DNA from: Frigoribacterium sp. PhB24
GTDB lineage: Bacteria; Actinomycetota; Actinomycetes; Actinomycetales; Microbacteriaceae
NCBI RefSeq assembly: GCF_003755185.1
Contig: NZ_RKIC01000013.1
Span: 1-64,000 of the forward strand
Direction of reading: 5' to 3'
Length of the DNA: 64,000 nucleotides
Part shown: one piece after another, positions 7,855 to 17,403 of the stretch
Position numbering within the stretch: the stretch's first letter is position 1
How the letters are laid out: every line of letters begins with the position of its first letter
Notes under the pieces: model-generated
Databases searched by the model: none
Told to the model about the DNA's origin: nothing
What the model saw: only the letters and a program-made list of their open reading frames with translations
Program-made: the position numbers and the translations under genes

Positions 7855-10212
7855 TCAGTCGTCCTCGCGGCGCTCGTTCTCGGCGGGAGGCGCGGGCTGG
7901 CCGGGCTGCGTCTGGCCGGGCTGCGTCTGCCCCGGCTGCGTCTGGCCGGGCTGCCCGGGCGGCGTCTGCCCGGGCCGGTCCGCGCCGCCGTCCTCGGTAC
8001 CCGGTGCGGGGGCCGGCGTGGCCGACGGAGCGGGCGCGGGAGGCGCGGGTCGCGTCACCGCGGACCCTCGCGGAGCCGTGAACCCGCCTCCGCCGTATTG
8101 CGCGTTGGCCGCCTGCATGACCGGCTGGAACACCCGGTGCCGGGCGGTGTCGGCCGACCCCTCGGTCAGCCGGTTGCCGCGCATGCTGACCTCGCCCTGC
8201 ACGTTGCCGACCCACACGGCGGTGGCGACCTCGGTGGTCGAGCCGACCATCCAGGTGTCCTTCGAGTTGTCGGTCGTGCCGGTCTTCCCCAGGATGTCCA
8301 CCCCGTCGCCGGGGTTCGACGCCGTGCCGGTACCGCCCGCGGCCATGACCGACTCGAGCGCCAGGGTCGCACCGCGGGCCGCCTCCTGCTGCACGGCCTG
8401 ACGGCAGTCGGCGCCCGGCGGGGCGATGGCCGACCCGTCGGGCCGGGTCACGCTGTCGATGGCGACCGGGCGGCAGGCCTGACCGTCGTTCGCGATGGCC
8501 GCGAAGGCCGACGCCATCTGCAGCGGGGCGATCGTGTTGCCGCCCGAGCCGAGGACGTCCGACGGCAGGGCGCTCAGGTCGTCGCCGCTCGCGGTCGTCA
8601 CTCCGAGGTCGGCCGCGGTCTCGGCGACGTCGCACAGGTCGAGCTGCGCGGCCATCGCGATGAAGCCAGTGTTGACCGAGGCGCGCGTGGCCTGGAGCGG
8701 CGTGAGGTCGCTGCCCGCGCCTCCGGTGTCGTTGCGCACGTTGTAGGTGGGGCCGCTGAGCCTGGCGTCGCAGGCGGTGAACGACGACATCGGCCAGGCA
8801 CCGCGCGAGGCGTTGACGGTCTCGTACAGGCTGTTGCCCTGCTGCAGCCACTCGACCAGCGTGAACGCCTTGTAGGTCGAACCGACCTGGAAGCCCGCCG
8901 AACCACCGTGTGCCGTGTCGGCCGAGTAGTTGACCTGGGTGGCGCCTGGTCCGGCGTCCGCGCTGCCGTAGGCCGTGTTCTGGGCCATGGCGACGATGCG
9001 GCCGGTGCCCGTCTCGACCGAGACGACCGAGCCGCCGATGTCGGTGAACGCCGCGGTCGCGGGCACCTGGCGCTGCAGCTCGCCGGCCGCGACGTCCTGC
9101 AGGCCGAGGTCGAGCGTCGTCACGATCTCGAGGCCGCCGCGACGCAGCAGCTGGCCGCGTTCCTCGCGGGTCTCGCCGAACTCCTCGCTGTTCAGCACCT
9201 CGGAGCGGACGTATTCGCAGAAGTAGGCGGCCGACGCGGGCTCGGCGTTGCCGCACCCGCTGGTCGACGGGGTGATGACGGGAGTCACGGGCGTGCCGAT
9301 CGCGGCCTCGGCCTGCTCCGCGGTCAGCATGCCGGCGTCGCGCATGTTGGCGAGCAGCAGGTCGCGGCGCTCGGTGTTGGCCGGGACGTTCTCGGGCACG
9401 TCGATGCGCAGCGACTGCGGCGAGTTCACCATGGCGACGAGACTCGCGGCCTGCTCGGGCGTGACGTCCGCCGCCGGGACGCCGTAGTAGTACCGCGCCG
9501 CCGACTCGATGCCGTAGACCGTGCCGCCGAAGTTGGCGATGTTGAGGTAGGCCGTCAGGATCTGCTCCTTGTCGAAGCGCTCCTCGACGCCGATCGCCAT
9601 CTTGATCTCGCGCAGCTTGCGCTCGAGCGTCGTGGTCGTGGCCTCTCGATAGGCGACCTCGCCCGCGGCGACGACCTCGGGGTCGCCCGACTCGAGCTGC
9701 GCCTCGGCCTGCTGCACGAGCACGTTGCGGACGTACTGCATCGTGACGGTGGACGCCCCGCTCTCGATGTCGCCCCCGCTAAGGTTCTGGAACACGGCCC
9801 GCACGGCGGCGAACGAGTCGACGCCGTTGTGCTCGTAGAAGCGCGGGTCCTCGGTGGCGACGACGGCGTCCTTCACACTCTGCGCGATGGCGTCGGGGCC
9901 GACCTCCTCGCGGTTCTGCGAGAAGAACTCGGCGACCTTCACGGGCTGCCCGTCGCGCGTCGCGTAGATCGTGCTGGTCTGCGCCTGCTCGCCGATCTCG
10001 AGCGCCTCGGGGATGGTGTTGAACGCCTGCACCCCGAAGCTCGCGGTCGTGCCGGCCACGGCGATGACGGGCGTCACCAGGATCGTGACGAGCACGCCGG
10101 CCAACACGGTCAGGCCCGTCATCGCGGCGAGCGCACCGATCACCCCCACGGGGTCGCGGCGGGTGGTCGGGCTCGGGAAGGTGGCCACGGGTCGGGCCTC
10201 TCGGGTCGCCAT
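7855..10212 (-). CDS. Class A penicillin-binding protein (glycosyltransferase 51 plus transpeptidase)
   Basis: About 785 residues. A short cytoplasmic N-terminus and one membrane anchor are followed by the GT51 domain with the catalytic EDPRFYEHNGVD motif and GASTVTMQYVRN. The transpeptidase domain has the three active-site motifs STYK (nucleophile Ser), SVN and KTGTT. It polymerises and cross-links peptidoglycan outside the membrane. The C-terminus is a proline/glutamine tail of PGQTQ repeats. ATG 10212 is preceded by GGAGGGG and by CCTACC, and its N-terminus suits a cytoplasmic tail; an upstream start at 10275 seems too far. It converges on rlmC. Confidence 0.92.
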   Translation of the reverse strand: MATREARPVATFPSPTTRRDPVGVIGALAAMTGLTVLAGVLVTILVTPVIAVAGTTASFGVQAFNTIPEALEIGEQAQTSTIYATRDGQPVKVAEFFSQNREEVGPDAIAQSVKDAVVATEDPRFYEHNGVDSFAAVRAVFQNLSGGDIESGASTVTMQYVRNVLVQQAEAQLESGDPEVVAAGEVAYREATTTTLERKLREIKMAIGVEERFDKEQILTAYLNIANFGGTVYGIESAARYYYGVPAADVTPEQAASLVAMVNSPQSLRIDVPENVPANTERRDLLLANMRDAGMLTAEQAEAAIGTPVTPVITPSTSGCGNAEPASAAYFCEYVRSEVLNSEEFGETREERGQLLRRGGLEIVTTLDLGLQDVAAGELQRQVPATAAFTDIGGSVVSVETGTGRIVAMAQNTAYGSADAGPGATQVNYSADTAHGGSAGFQVGSTYKAFTLVEWLQQGNSLYETVNASRGAWPMSSFTACDARLSGPTYNVRNDTGGAGSDLTPLQATRASVNTGFIAMAAQLDLCDVAETAADLGVTTASGDDLSALPSDVLGSGGNTIAPLQMASAFAAIANDGQACRPVAIDSVTRPDGSAIAPPGADCRQAVQQEAARGATLALESVMAAGGTGTASNPGDGVDILGKTGTTDNSKDTWMVGSTTEVATAVWVGNVQGEVSMRGNRLTEGSADTARHRVFQPVMQAANAQYGGGGFTAPRGSAVTRPAPPAPAPSATPAPAPGTEDGGADRPGQTPPGQPGQTQPGQTQPGQTQPGQPAPPAENERREDD

Positions 10213-10357
10213 CCCCTCCACGGTAGGTCGGCGACCCGGCCGGGCGCGAGGGCCGGCCGCCCCCGGGGAGGTCATTCCCAGGCGACAGGTGTCGTTCTCT
10301 CAGGAGGCGCGGGCCGGTTCGGGCGCGCCGGCGGCGGCTGCGAACCGGCGAGCCGCG

Positions 10358-11179
10358 TCAGAGCACCACGGTGCTGCTGCGCCAGCCGAGCGAGTCGGCC
10401 CCCGTCTGCCAGACGACCGTGAGGCCACGACCGGCCTCGCTCGACTCGCCGACCTCGGTCGTGAAGCGCTTCCCCGAGCCGGCCGACACGGCCTCGACCG
10501 ACGAGGGCTGCTGCCCGTCGAGGAAGACCTGGAGCGTGTCGGGGTAGCCGACGACGCTCGGTCCGGTCTGGTTCTGGCTCTGCGGGCTGGCGAACGAGAT
10601 CGACGCGGGGGCCGTGGTGTTGTACGCCGCGCCTCCTGCGGTGCCGTCCTCAGGGCCGACGGCCGGGTTGATCCACTCGTAGAGCGAGTCGCCGGTCGGC
10701 GGCACGCCGGCGTCGTCGACCCGCAGCCCCTCGGCGGTCTCGCGCACCACCCAGGCGTCGGCCAGGTCGTCGGTCGTCGCGCTCACCAGGGTGAACGCCC
10801 CTTCGGGGCCCTCGGCGGAGACGAGTCCGGCGTCGCGCAGGACGGCCGCCTCGTCGGGCGTGACCGTGCCGTCGCTCGGCGAGGACGACGCGAAGGTCTG
10901 CTCGGTGCCGTAGAACCGCTGCGCCTCGGGGCTGAGCAGAGCCCAGGCGGCAGCCGTGTCGTCGTCCGCGATCGCGTCGAGGTAGCGGACGACGATCGCC
11001 TGCTCCGCCGAGGCCTGCTGCGCGTCGGCCGGGACGGTGGCGGTCGCCGTGGCACTCGACGAGCCCGTGCCCGCCGCGGTCGGAGCCGTGACGGCGGGGT
11101 CCGACGTGCATCCGGTGGCGGCGACCAGCGCACCGACGGCGAGGGTCGAGGTCATGAGTAGCTCTCGTGTCTTTGCCAT
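10358..11179 (-). CDS. Predicted lipoprotein of unknown function
   Basis: A 273-residue protein with a signal peptide ending in the lipobox AATGC, then a Thr/Ala/Ser linker. Residues about 50-110 (EQAIVVRYLDAIADDDTAAA and onwards) resemble an NTF2-like helical start, as in many actinobacterial lipoproteins, and the C-terminal half is beta-rich. The start ATG at 11179 follows TACCGT by seven bases, matching the leaderless pattern. No enzyme motif is visible. It lies upstream of the penicillin-binding protein on the same strand, 145 bases away, so a link to cell-envelope work is possible but only inferred. Confidence 0.7.
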   Translation of the reverse strand: MAKTRELLMTSTLAVGALVAATGCTSDPAVTAPTAAGTGSSSATATATVPADAQQASAEQAIVVRYLDAIADDDTAAAWALLSPEAQRFYGTEQTFASSSPSDGTVTPDEAAVLRDAGLVSAEGPEGAFTLVSATTDDLADAWVVRETAEGLRVDDAGVPPTGDSLYEWINPAVGPEDGTAGGAAYNTTAPASISFASPQSQNQTGPSVVGYPDTLQVFLDGQQPSSVEAVSAGSGKRFTTEVGESSEAGRGLTVVWQTGADSLGWRSSTVVL

Positions 11180-11253
11180 GGGTGGCACGGTAGCGAGGCG
11201 CGGGGCGGGCTCGTCGCGACTCCCAGGGGATGCCCACGCACGTCGGCCGACCC

Positions 11254-11309
11254 CGAGCGGGCAGAAGATGCGGCTCGCGTGCGGCAGACGAGCACCTTCT
11301 GCCCACTCG
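11254..11309. repeat. Palindromic repeat, GAGTGGGCAG family
   Basis: CGAGCGGGCAGAAGATGC pairs with GCACCTTCTGCCCACTCG (16 of 18 positions) around a 20-base centre. It lies in the 187-bp gap between the lipoprotein start (11179) and the end of the glycosidase gene (11367), together with a copy of AGGAGGCGCG at 11350. Confidence 0.75.
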
Positions 11310-11366
11310 CGACCGACACCAGGGGCCAGGGGCCAGGGGCCCCGACCGCAGGAGGCGCGGGCCGGC

Positions 11367-12728
11367 TCAGGCGCGCGCGACGACCGCCCAGCCGTGCGGC
11401 CCCACCGACAGGACCTCGCCGTCGAGCCCGGCGTCCCGGCCCGCCAGCCATTCGCCCGGGGCGGGGTCGGCCACGCGGAGTTCGTCGTCGCCCAGGTTGA
11501 GGGCCACGATCAGCGACTCCGCGGGCGACGAGCCGGTCAGCTCGAGCACGAGCGACTCGTTCGCGACCGACACCGTGCGACTGCGGGCGGTGTGCAGCCA
11601 CGGGTGGCGTCGACGGACGCCGATCAGCCGCTGGTGCAGCGCGAGGACGTCGGGGAGGGCGTCCGGCACGCCGGCCCCCGGCGCGTCGGCGGGCGTGGGC
11701 GGGAACGCGGGACGCACGGCGTCGTCGCCGCCGACCCGCGCCTCCTTGACGGCCCGCAGGCCGAACTCGTCGCCGTAGTAGACCGAGGGCGTGCCGCCCA
11801 ACGTGAAGAGCAGGGCCACGGCGTGGTCGTGGTGGCGGTCGTCGTCGATCTGGCTGGCGATGCGCGTGACGTCGTGGTTGCCGACGAAGGTGAGCGGCAC
11901 GAAGTCGTCGAGGAACCCGTCGTGACGCTGCAGCGCCCACTCGAGCTCGAACAGGTTGACCTCGGCCAGGGCGTGCCAGACACCCTGCCACAGCTCGTAC
12001 TGGGTGACGGAGTCGAGGCCTCCGTCACGGACGGCCGCGACGTAGTCGCCGTGCAGCACCTCGCCGACGACGTACACGTCCGGGTGCCGTTCGCGCAGCG
12101 GGGGCAGCACCGTGGCCCAGAACGACGACGGCACCGAGTAGGCGGCGTCGAGCCGCCACGCGTCGGCACCGCGGTCGGCCCAGTGGGTCAGGACGTCGGT
12201 CACCGTGCGGGCCACCTCGGGCGACGAGTGGTCGAGGGCGATGAGTCCGCCGTGCCCCTCGAACGTCGCGAAACCGTCGCCGTCGCCCGCGTCGTCACGC
12301 CGGAAGAGGGCGGCGGAGGGCGAGTCGGGGTCACGACGCGCCTCGACCAACGCGGGGAACTCCGGCCCGACGTGGTTGAAGACGCCGTCGAGCATCACCT
12401 TGACGCCCTTGGCGTGGGCGGCCTCGATCAGGGTGACGAGGTCGGCCTCGGTGCCCAGGCGCGGGTCGACCGAGAACCAGTCGATCGTGTCGTAGCCGTG
12501 GGTCGACGACGCGAAGACGGGCCCGAGGGCGAGCCCGTTGGCACCGAGCGTCAGCAGGTGGTCGAGCCACGGGACGAGATCGAGGAGGCGCGGTGCCGGC
12601 GAGCGGTCCGCCCCCGTCGTGTCGGCCCCGACGAAGCCCAGCGGGTACACGTGCCACCACACGACGTGCTCGGTCCAGGAGGGGCCCGCCAGGGCGGGGC
12701 CGGTCGTCGCGGGTTCGTGTTCGCTCAT
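11367..12728 (-). CDS. Glycoside hydrolase family 13 (alpha-amylase-like) enzyme
   Basis: A 453-residue cytoplasmic protein (no signal peptide). The (beta/alpha)8 barrel motifs are present: GVFNHVGPE (region I), DAWRLDAAY with the nucleophile Asp (region II), VVGEV with the acid/base Glu (region III) and FVGNHD (region IV). It should act on alpha-glucosidic bonds of maltodextrins or alpha-glucosides inside the cell. The lack of a long B domain suggests a compact oligosaccharide-acting type. ATG 12728 lies nine bases after TAGGGT, a leaderless pattern, and is preferred over a start nine bases upstream. Confidence 0.9.
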   Translation of the reverse strand: MSEHEPATTGPALAGPSWTEHVVWWHVYPLGFVGADTTGADRSPAPRLLDLVPWLDHLLTLGANGLALGPVFASSTHGYDTIDWFSVDPRLGTEADLVTLIEAAHAKGVKVMLDGVFNHVGPEFPALVEARRDPDSPSAALFRRDDAGDGDGFATFEGHGGLIALDHSSPEVARTVTDVLTHWADRGADAWRLDAAYSVPSSFWATVLPPLRERHPDVYVVGEVLHGDYVAAVRDGGLDSVTQYELWQGVWHALAEVNLFELEWALQRHDGFLDDFVPLTFVGNHDVTRIASQIDDDRHHDHAVALLFTLGGTPSVYYGDEFGLRAVKEARVGGDDAVRPAFPPTPADAPGAGVPDALPDVLALHQRLIGVRRRHPWLHTARSRTVSVANESLVLELTGSSPAESLIVALNLGDDELRVADPAPGEWLAGRDAGLDGEVLSVGPHGWAVVARA

Positions 12729-12770
12729 TCGCGCCACCCTAGCGACGGGTCGTCGTGAGGTGTCCCCCGC

Positions 12771-13130
12771 TCAGCTCGCGGGGCCGAGCAGGACGGCGAG
12801 CAGGGCCGCAGCGCCCCCGACGATGAAGAGCATCGTGCCGGCCTGCATGGTGCGGGTCTTGTTTCGGTCTGCCGTGGGGACGTCGACCTCGAGGATCGGG
12901 CAGCCCGACCAGCCGATCAGCCCGACGCTCAGGGCGACGAGCGCGGCACCGACCCAGAACAGCGTGGCGAGCCCGGCCGTGAGCAGGGCGGGACGCCAGC
13001 CGGTCGAGAGCAGCAGCCCGAGGGCCACCGCCACGCTGCCGACCGCGGCGACGAACCAGATCGTGCCGGTCCACATGATGCGTTGGACGTTCTTCTCGGG
13101 GGTCATCAGGTCGTGCAGCTCGTGGGTCAC
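12771..13130 (-). CDS. Small membrane protein of unknown function
   Basis: About 119 residues with three to four hydrophobic segments after a short hydrophilic N-terminus (THELHDLMTPEKNVQ). No family is recognised. The start is uncertain: GTG 13130, a GTG at 13145 and ATG 13106 are all possible, and an open frame reaches 13187. It stops 42 bases before the glycosidase start on the same strand, so the two may be co-transcribed. Confidence 0.6.
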   Translation of the reverse strand: MTHELHDLMTPEKNVQRIMWTGTIWFVAAVGSVAVALGLLLSTGWRPALLTAGLATLFWVGAALVALSVGLIGWSGCPILEVDVPTADRNKTRTMQAGTMLFIVGGAAALLAVLLGPAS

Positions 13131-13192
13131 CAGAACATCTTTCACCCTCTGCAGCGATCCGGCGCACACGGGCACGGCAGAGCACACAGAAA

Positions 13193-13250
13193 CGGGCGGG
13201 TTCGTGCGGTCCGGGCGTCCGAAGACGTCCGGACCGCACGAACCCGCCCG
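13193..13250. repeat. Perfect long hairpin between two minus-strand genes
   Basis: Arms 13193-13214 and 13229-13250 are perfectly complementary (22 bp). The inner bases pair further, with one G-U pair, down to a CGAA loop. It lies just past the stop of the siderophore-binding protein gene and probably ends that transcript. In length and structure it matches the other 60-bp palindromes. Confidence 0.9.
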
Positions 13251-13277
13251 CCCTGCTCGCCGAGCCGCGGGCCGCGA

Positions 13278-14273
13278 CTACTTCGTGGCGCCCTCGAGGA
13301 GCGGCACCAGCTGGTCGAGAGCGTACTGACGCGAGAGCGCCGAACCGAGCGAGTACGCGGCGGCGACGTCACCGTCGATGACGACGGCGTGGCCGTCCTG
13401 GACGGCCGGGAGGGCCTTCCACTGCGGGTCGTCGGTGATCTCGGTCGTGTCGATGTAGATCGGGAACGCCACGATGACGTCGGCGTCGATCTGGTCGAGC
13501 TGCTCGCTCGAGATCGACACCGAGAAGCCGCCGGCGTTCGGCTTCAGCGCCGCGATGGCGGGGTTCTGGTCGAAGCCGAGCGCCTCGAGCTGGTCGACCC
13601 GCTCGCTGTCCTCGACGTAGGCGCCCCAGCCCTCGCTGGTCTTGGTCGCGGCGGTGATCGTCTTGCCCTTCCACTCGGGGTGGGCGGCGGCGACGGCTTC
13701 GACGGCCTTCTCGTTCTCGTCGACGAGCTGCTCGCCCTTGGCCTCTTCTCCCAGCGCCTTCGACACGAGCTCCATCTGGTCGTCGAAGTCGGTCAGGTAG
13801 CTGTCGCCACCCTCGGGCACGCCGACGGTCGGGGCGATGCTCGACAGGCGGTCGTAGCGCTCCTGGTCGCCGGAGCTCTTCGTGTCGAGGATCACGTCGG
13901 GCTCGAGGGCCGCGATCGCCTCGTACGAGGGCTCCAGGGTGCCGATGATCTCGGGGGCCTGGTCGTAGAGACCCTGCGCCCAGGGGCCGACACCGTCGTT
14001 CTCGTCGCCGAAGGCCAGCCAGTCCGACGCCCCGACGGGCTGCACGCCCAGGGCGAGCGCTGCCTCGGCGTCGCCCCAGCCGAGCGCGACGACGCGCGTC
14101 GGCTTCTTCTCGACGGTGACCTCGCCGAACTTCGTGTCGATCGAGACGGGGAACGCGCCCGACCCGCCCGAGGCGCCCCCCGCGGCGTCGTCGGAGTCGG
14201 TGTCGGCCGAGCAGCCGGCCAGGGCGAGGGTGACGACCGTCAGGGCGGCGGCGATCGAGAGTGTCTTGCGCAT
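13278..14273 (-). CDS. Siderophore ABC transporter substrate-binding lipoprotein (system 1)
   Basis: A 331-residue exported lipoprotein with lipobox ALAGC, followed by a Ser/Gly linker and two lobes of the FecB/FepB type (TroA-like fold). The first lobe opens with VVALGWGDAEAALALGVQPVG, the usual siderophore-binder pattern. It captures ferric siderophore outside the cell for the permeases encoded divergently. The start ATG has GAGGA upstream. The 118-bp divergent region holds an iron-box operator (14368-14386), so it is expected to be induced when iron is scarce. Confidence 0.92.
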   Translation of the reverse strand: MRKTLSIAAALTVVTLALAGCSADTDSDDAAGGASGGSGAFPVSIDTKFGEVTVEKKPTRVVALGWGDAEAALALGVQPVGASDWLAFGDENDGVGPWAQGLYDQAPEIIGTLEPSYEAIAALEPDVILDTKSSGDQERYDRLSSIAPTVGVPEGGDSYLTDFDDQMELVSKALGEEAKGEQLVDENEKAVEAVAAAHPEWKGKTITAATKTSEGWGAYVEDSERVDQLEALGFDQNPAIAALKPNAGGFSVSISSEQLDQIDADVIVAFPIYIDTTEITDDPQWKALPAVQDGHAVVIDGDVAAAYSLGSALSRQYALDQLVPLLEGATK

Positions 14274-14367
14274 GGATTCCTCGGGGCTGTGACGTCGGTG
14301 CTGTGACGTGGGGTCGGGCGGAAGGTCGGTGCGGGTCGAGACGGGCCACGCCCGGTACGACTCCAAG

Positions 14368-14386
14368 TGAGGGTAGCCTAAGCTAA
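14368..14386. promoter_or_regulatory. DtxR/IdeR iron box
   Basis: TGAGGGTAGCCTAAGCTAA matches the established consensus TTAGGTTAGSCTAACCTAA at 16 of 19 positions. It ends five bases before the ATG at 14392 and lies in the divergent promoter region of siderophore system 1. Binding of the iron-loaded repressor here would block transcription of the permease operon and probably of the binding-protein gene. Confidence 0.85.
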
Positions 14387-14391
14387 TCATC

Positions 14392-15453
14392 ATGGCGATG
14401 CCCCGAGCGCTCACGGTCGGCCGTGCCCCGCGACCGACGCGAGGCTCCCGGCGCACCCGCACGCGCCTCCTCGCCCTCGTCGCCGCCCTGGCCCTGTTGG
14501 CCCTGGCCGTCGTGCTGGGCCTCGCCGTCGGCGCGCGGCCGGTCGCCTTCGACGAGGTGGTGCGCATCCTCTCCGGGGCAGCGAGCCGCGACACCGCCGA
14601 CGCGACCGCCGTGCTCGACCTCCGCCTGCCGCGCACGGTCGCCGCGATCGTGGCCGGCGCAGGGCTCGGGGTCGCCGGTGCCGTCGTGCAGGCCGTGACG
14701 CGCAACCCGCTGGCCGACCCGGGCATCCTCGGCGTCACCTCGGGCAGCGCCTTCGCCGTCGCCCTCGCGGTCGGCTTCGCCGGGGTCACCTCGGCGAGCG
14801 GCTGGGTCTGGTTCTCGTTCGTCGGCGCGGGCGTCGCGACCGTGGCGGCCGCCCTCATCGGCGGCGCCGGACGAGGAGGCGGTGGCCCTGCCCGCCTGAC
14901 CCTCGCCGGTCTCGCGCTCGGGTCGGTGCTCGCGGGCATCACCTCGTCGATCGTGCTGGCCGACCCCCGCCGGTTCGACGCCGTCCGCGCCTGGGAGGTC
15001 GGCTCGCTCGCCGACCGCGGCTGGGAGCCCGTGCTCACCGTGCTGCCCTTCGTCGCGGCCGGGGTCGTCGTCGCCCTGATCGCCTCGCGCCCGCTCGACG
15101 CGGTCGCGCTCGGCGACGAGCACGCCGCGTCGGTCGGGGTCTCGGTGCCCGCCGTGCGCGTCGTCTCGTTGGTCGTCGTCACCCTGCTGGCCGGAGGCGC
15201 GACCGCGGTGGTCGGGCCCGTCGCCTTCGTGGGGCTCATGGTCGCGCACGCGGCCCGCGGCGTCGTCGGGCCCAGCCAACCGTGGATCACGGCACTGTCG
15301 GCCGTGCTGGGGCCCGTGCTGCTGCTGCTCGCGGACGTGCTCGGCCGCGTGGTCGCGCCCCCGGGCGAGCTGGCCGCGGGGCTCGTCACGGCCGCCGTCG
15401 GCGCCCCCGTGCTGATCGCGATCGCACGACGCCGACGGGTGGGCGGCGCATGA
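14392..15453 (+). CDS. Iron-siderophore ABC transporter permease, FecCD family (system 1, first subunit)
   Basis: A 353-residue membrane protein with about ten membrane segments. The FecCD signature region LRLPRTVAAIVAGAGLGVAG and QAVTRNPLADPGILG is clear. It forms the membrane channel together with the next gene product. An ATG two codons further on is an alternative start. Its stop overlaps the next start by ATGA. The iron box lies directly upstream. Confidence 0.92.
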   Translation: MAMPRALTVGRAPRPTRGSRRTRTRLLALVAALALLALAVVLGLAVGARPVAFDEVVRILSGAASRDTADATAVLDLRLPRTVAAIVAGAGLGVAGAVVQAVTRNPLADPGILGVTSGSAFAVALAVGFAGVTSASGWVWFSFVGAGVATVAAALIGGAGRGGGGPARLTLAGLALGSVLAGITSSIVLADPRRFDAVRAWEVGSLADRGWEPVLTVLPFVAAGVVVALIASRPLDAVALGDEHAASVGVSVPAVRVVSLVVVTLLAGGATAVVGPVAFVGLMVAHAARGVVGPSQPWITALSAVLGPVLLLLADVLGRVVAPPGELAAGLVTAAVGAPVLIAIARRRRVGGA

Positions 15454-16532
15454 CGCGGGCGACCGAGCCGGGCACCCGTCCGACCCGGGGCACGCAGGCG
15501 ACGCCGGCCTCCCCGGGTGCCGGGCCGCGCCTCCTGCGCTCGGTGCGCACGACCGGCGGGCGGCGGCGCACGGCGACGCTGGTGCTGGTCGTGGTGGCCG
15601 TCGTCGTCGCGATCGTCGCCCTCGGCATCGGCGACTACCCGCTCAGCCCGCCCGAGGTCGTGCGGGCCCTGCTCGGCGGCGACGGATTCGCCTCGACGAT
15701 CGTGCTGAACTGGCGCCTGCCCCGCGTGCTCGCCGCCCTGGTCTTCGGCGCGGCGCTGGGCGTCTCGGGCGCGATCTTCCAGTCGCTGACCCGCAACCCG
15801 CTGGGCTCGCCCGACGTGATCGGCTTCTCGACCGGCGCCTACACGGGGGCGATCGTCGTCATCGTCTCGGGGGCGGCCACGACCCTCGGCACGGCGGCCG
15901 GCGCCCTGATCGGCGGACTCGTGACGGCGCTGGTCGTCTACCTTCTGGCCTACCGTCGTGGGGTGCACGGGCTGCGGCTGATCATCGTGGGCATCGGCGT
16001 CACGGCCCTGCTGCACTCGGTCAACAGCTGGCTGCTGCTGCGGGCCCAGACCGAGGTCGCCCTGACGGCATCGTTCTGGGGGGCGGGGTCGCTCGCGCTG
16101 GTCGGCTGGAAGCAGCTGGTGCCGGCGCTGGTGCTGCTCGTCGTGCTGACCCCGCTCGTCATGGGCCTGTCCCGCCCGCTACGACAGCTCGAGCTGGGCG
16201 ACGACACAGCCCGGTCGCACGGCCTCGGCGCCGAGCGGTCACGCCTGGCGCTCGTCGTCGTGGGCGTCGCGTTGACCGCCGTGGTGACCGCCAGCACCGG
16301 CCCGATCGCCTTCGTGGCCCTGGCCGCACCGCAACTGGCCCGACGCCTCGTGCGGTCGGCCGGGGTGCCGCTCGTCGCGGGCGGCCTGGTCGGCGGGGTG
16401 CTGCTGCTCGTCGCCGACCTGATCGCCCAGCACGTGGCCGCCAACCCGGTGCCGGTCGGCCTCGTCACCCTCGTGATCGGCGGCGTCTACCTGATCACGT
16501 TGCTCGTCTCGGAATCCCGGAGGTCCGCGTGA
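15450..16532 (+). CDS. Iron-siderophore ABC transporter permease, FecCD family (system 1, second subunit)
   Basis: A 360-residue membrane protein with the same signature (NWRLPRVLAALVFGAALGVSG, SLTRNPLGSPDVIGF). It pairs with the preceding permease as a heterodimer, as FecC/FecD do. The N-terminal 50 residues are low-complexity and include a PRLL coded by CGCGCCTCCTG. It begins within the previous stop codon (ATGA) and its stop overlaps the ATPase start (GTGA). Confidence 0.92.
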   Translation: MTRATEPGTRPTRGTQATPASPGAGPRLLRSVRTTGGRRRTATLVLVVVAVVVAIVALGIGDYPLSPPEVVRALLGGDGFASTIVLNWRLPRVLAALVFGAALGVSGAIFQSLTRNPLGSPDVIGFSTGAYTGAIVVIVSGAATTLGTAAGALIGGLVTALVVYLLAYRRGVHGLRLIIVGIGVTALLHSVNSWLLLRAQTEVALTASFWGAGSLALVGWKQLVPALVLLVVLTPLVMGLSRPLRQLELGDDTARSHGLGAERSRLALVVVGVALTAVVTASTGPIAFVALAAPQLARRLVRSAGVPLVAGGLVGGVLLLVADLIAQHVAANPVPVGLVTLVIGGVYLITLLVSESRRSA

Positions 16533-17326
16533 ACGCCGACGCCACCCGCCCGCCCCGCCTCGTCGCCCGGCAGGCGCATCTGGCCTACGACCGTCGCACG
16601 GTCAGCGAGGCCGTCGACGCCGACGTGCGCGACGGCTCGTTCACGGTCATCGTCGGGCCGAACGCCTGCGGCAAGTCGACCTTGCTGAGGGCTTTCGCGC
16701 GCCTCCTGAAGCCCCGGTCGGGGTCGGTCCTGCTCGACGGACGTGAGCTCGCGGACGTGCCGGCGAAAGAGGTCGCCCGCATCGTCGGCCTCTTGCCGCA
16801 GACCTCGACCGCACCCGACGGCATCACGGTCGCCGAGCTCGTCGCGCGCGGGCGCTACCCGCACCAGGGGCTCTTCCGGCAGTGGACCGGCTCCGACCGC
16901 GAAGCCGTCGACGCGGCCCTGTCCGAGACCGACCTCACCGAGTTGGTCGACGTGCCGGTCGACGAGCTGTCGGGTGGGCAGCGGCAGCGCGTGTGGGTCG
17001 CGATGGCCCTGGCGCAGCAGACACCGGTGCTGCTGCTCGACGAGCCGACGACCTACCTCGACATCGCGCACCAGTACGACCTGCTCGACCTGTTCGCGCG
17101 GCTGCACGGGCAGGGCACGACCGTGGTCGCGGTGCTGCACGACCTGAACCAGGCGGCGCGGTACGCGACCGACCTGATCGTGATGGCCGACGGCGACGTG
17201 GTGGCGACGGGCACCCCGGCCGAGGTGCTCACCGAGCGACTCGTCACCGACGTGTTCGACCTGCCCTGCGTCGTCGTGCCGGACCCCGTGACAGGGTCGC
17301 CGATGGTCGTTCCGCGGCGCCGCTGA
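16529..17326 (+). CDS. Iron-siderophore ABC transporter ATPase (system 1)
   Basis: A 265-residue ATPase with Walker A GPNACGKST, Q-loop LLPQTS, signature LSGGQRQRVW, Walker B LLLDEPTTYLD and the switch His in LHDLN. It powers the two permeases encoded before it. The GTG start overlaps the permease stop. Unlike its counterpart in system 2, it has no insertion between Walker A and the Q-loop, which makes it a useful internal control for that oddity. Confidence 0.93.
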   Translation: MNADATRPPRLVARQAHLAYDRRTVSEAVDADVRDGSFTVIVGPNACGKSTLLRAFARLLKPRSGSVLLDGRELADVPAKEVARIVGLLPQTSTAPDGITVAELVARGRYPHQGLFRQWTGSDREAVDAALSETDLTELVDVPVDELSGGQRQRVWVAMALAQQTPVLLLDEPTTYLDIAHQYDLLDLFARLHGQGTTVVAVLHDLNQAARYATDLIVMADGDVVATGTPAEVLTERLVTDVFDLPCVVVPDPVTGSPMVVPRRR

Positions 17327-17403
17327 GCCCCGGCCCCTGCCCCGCCGCGACCCCTGCCCCCTGCCCCCTGCCTGGGCCCGCGCCTGGGCCCCGACGCCAG
17401 GCC

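Noticed and set aside
173-9256. Very long minus-strand frames (933 and 1224 residues) covering 173-2974 and 5582-9256
   Set aside because: They are Arg/Gly/Pro-rich, lack domains and lie antisense to or out of frame with genes having clear motifs. Long shadow frames are normal at this GC content.
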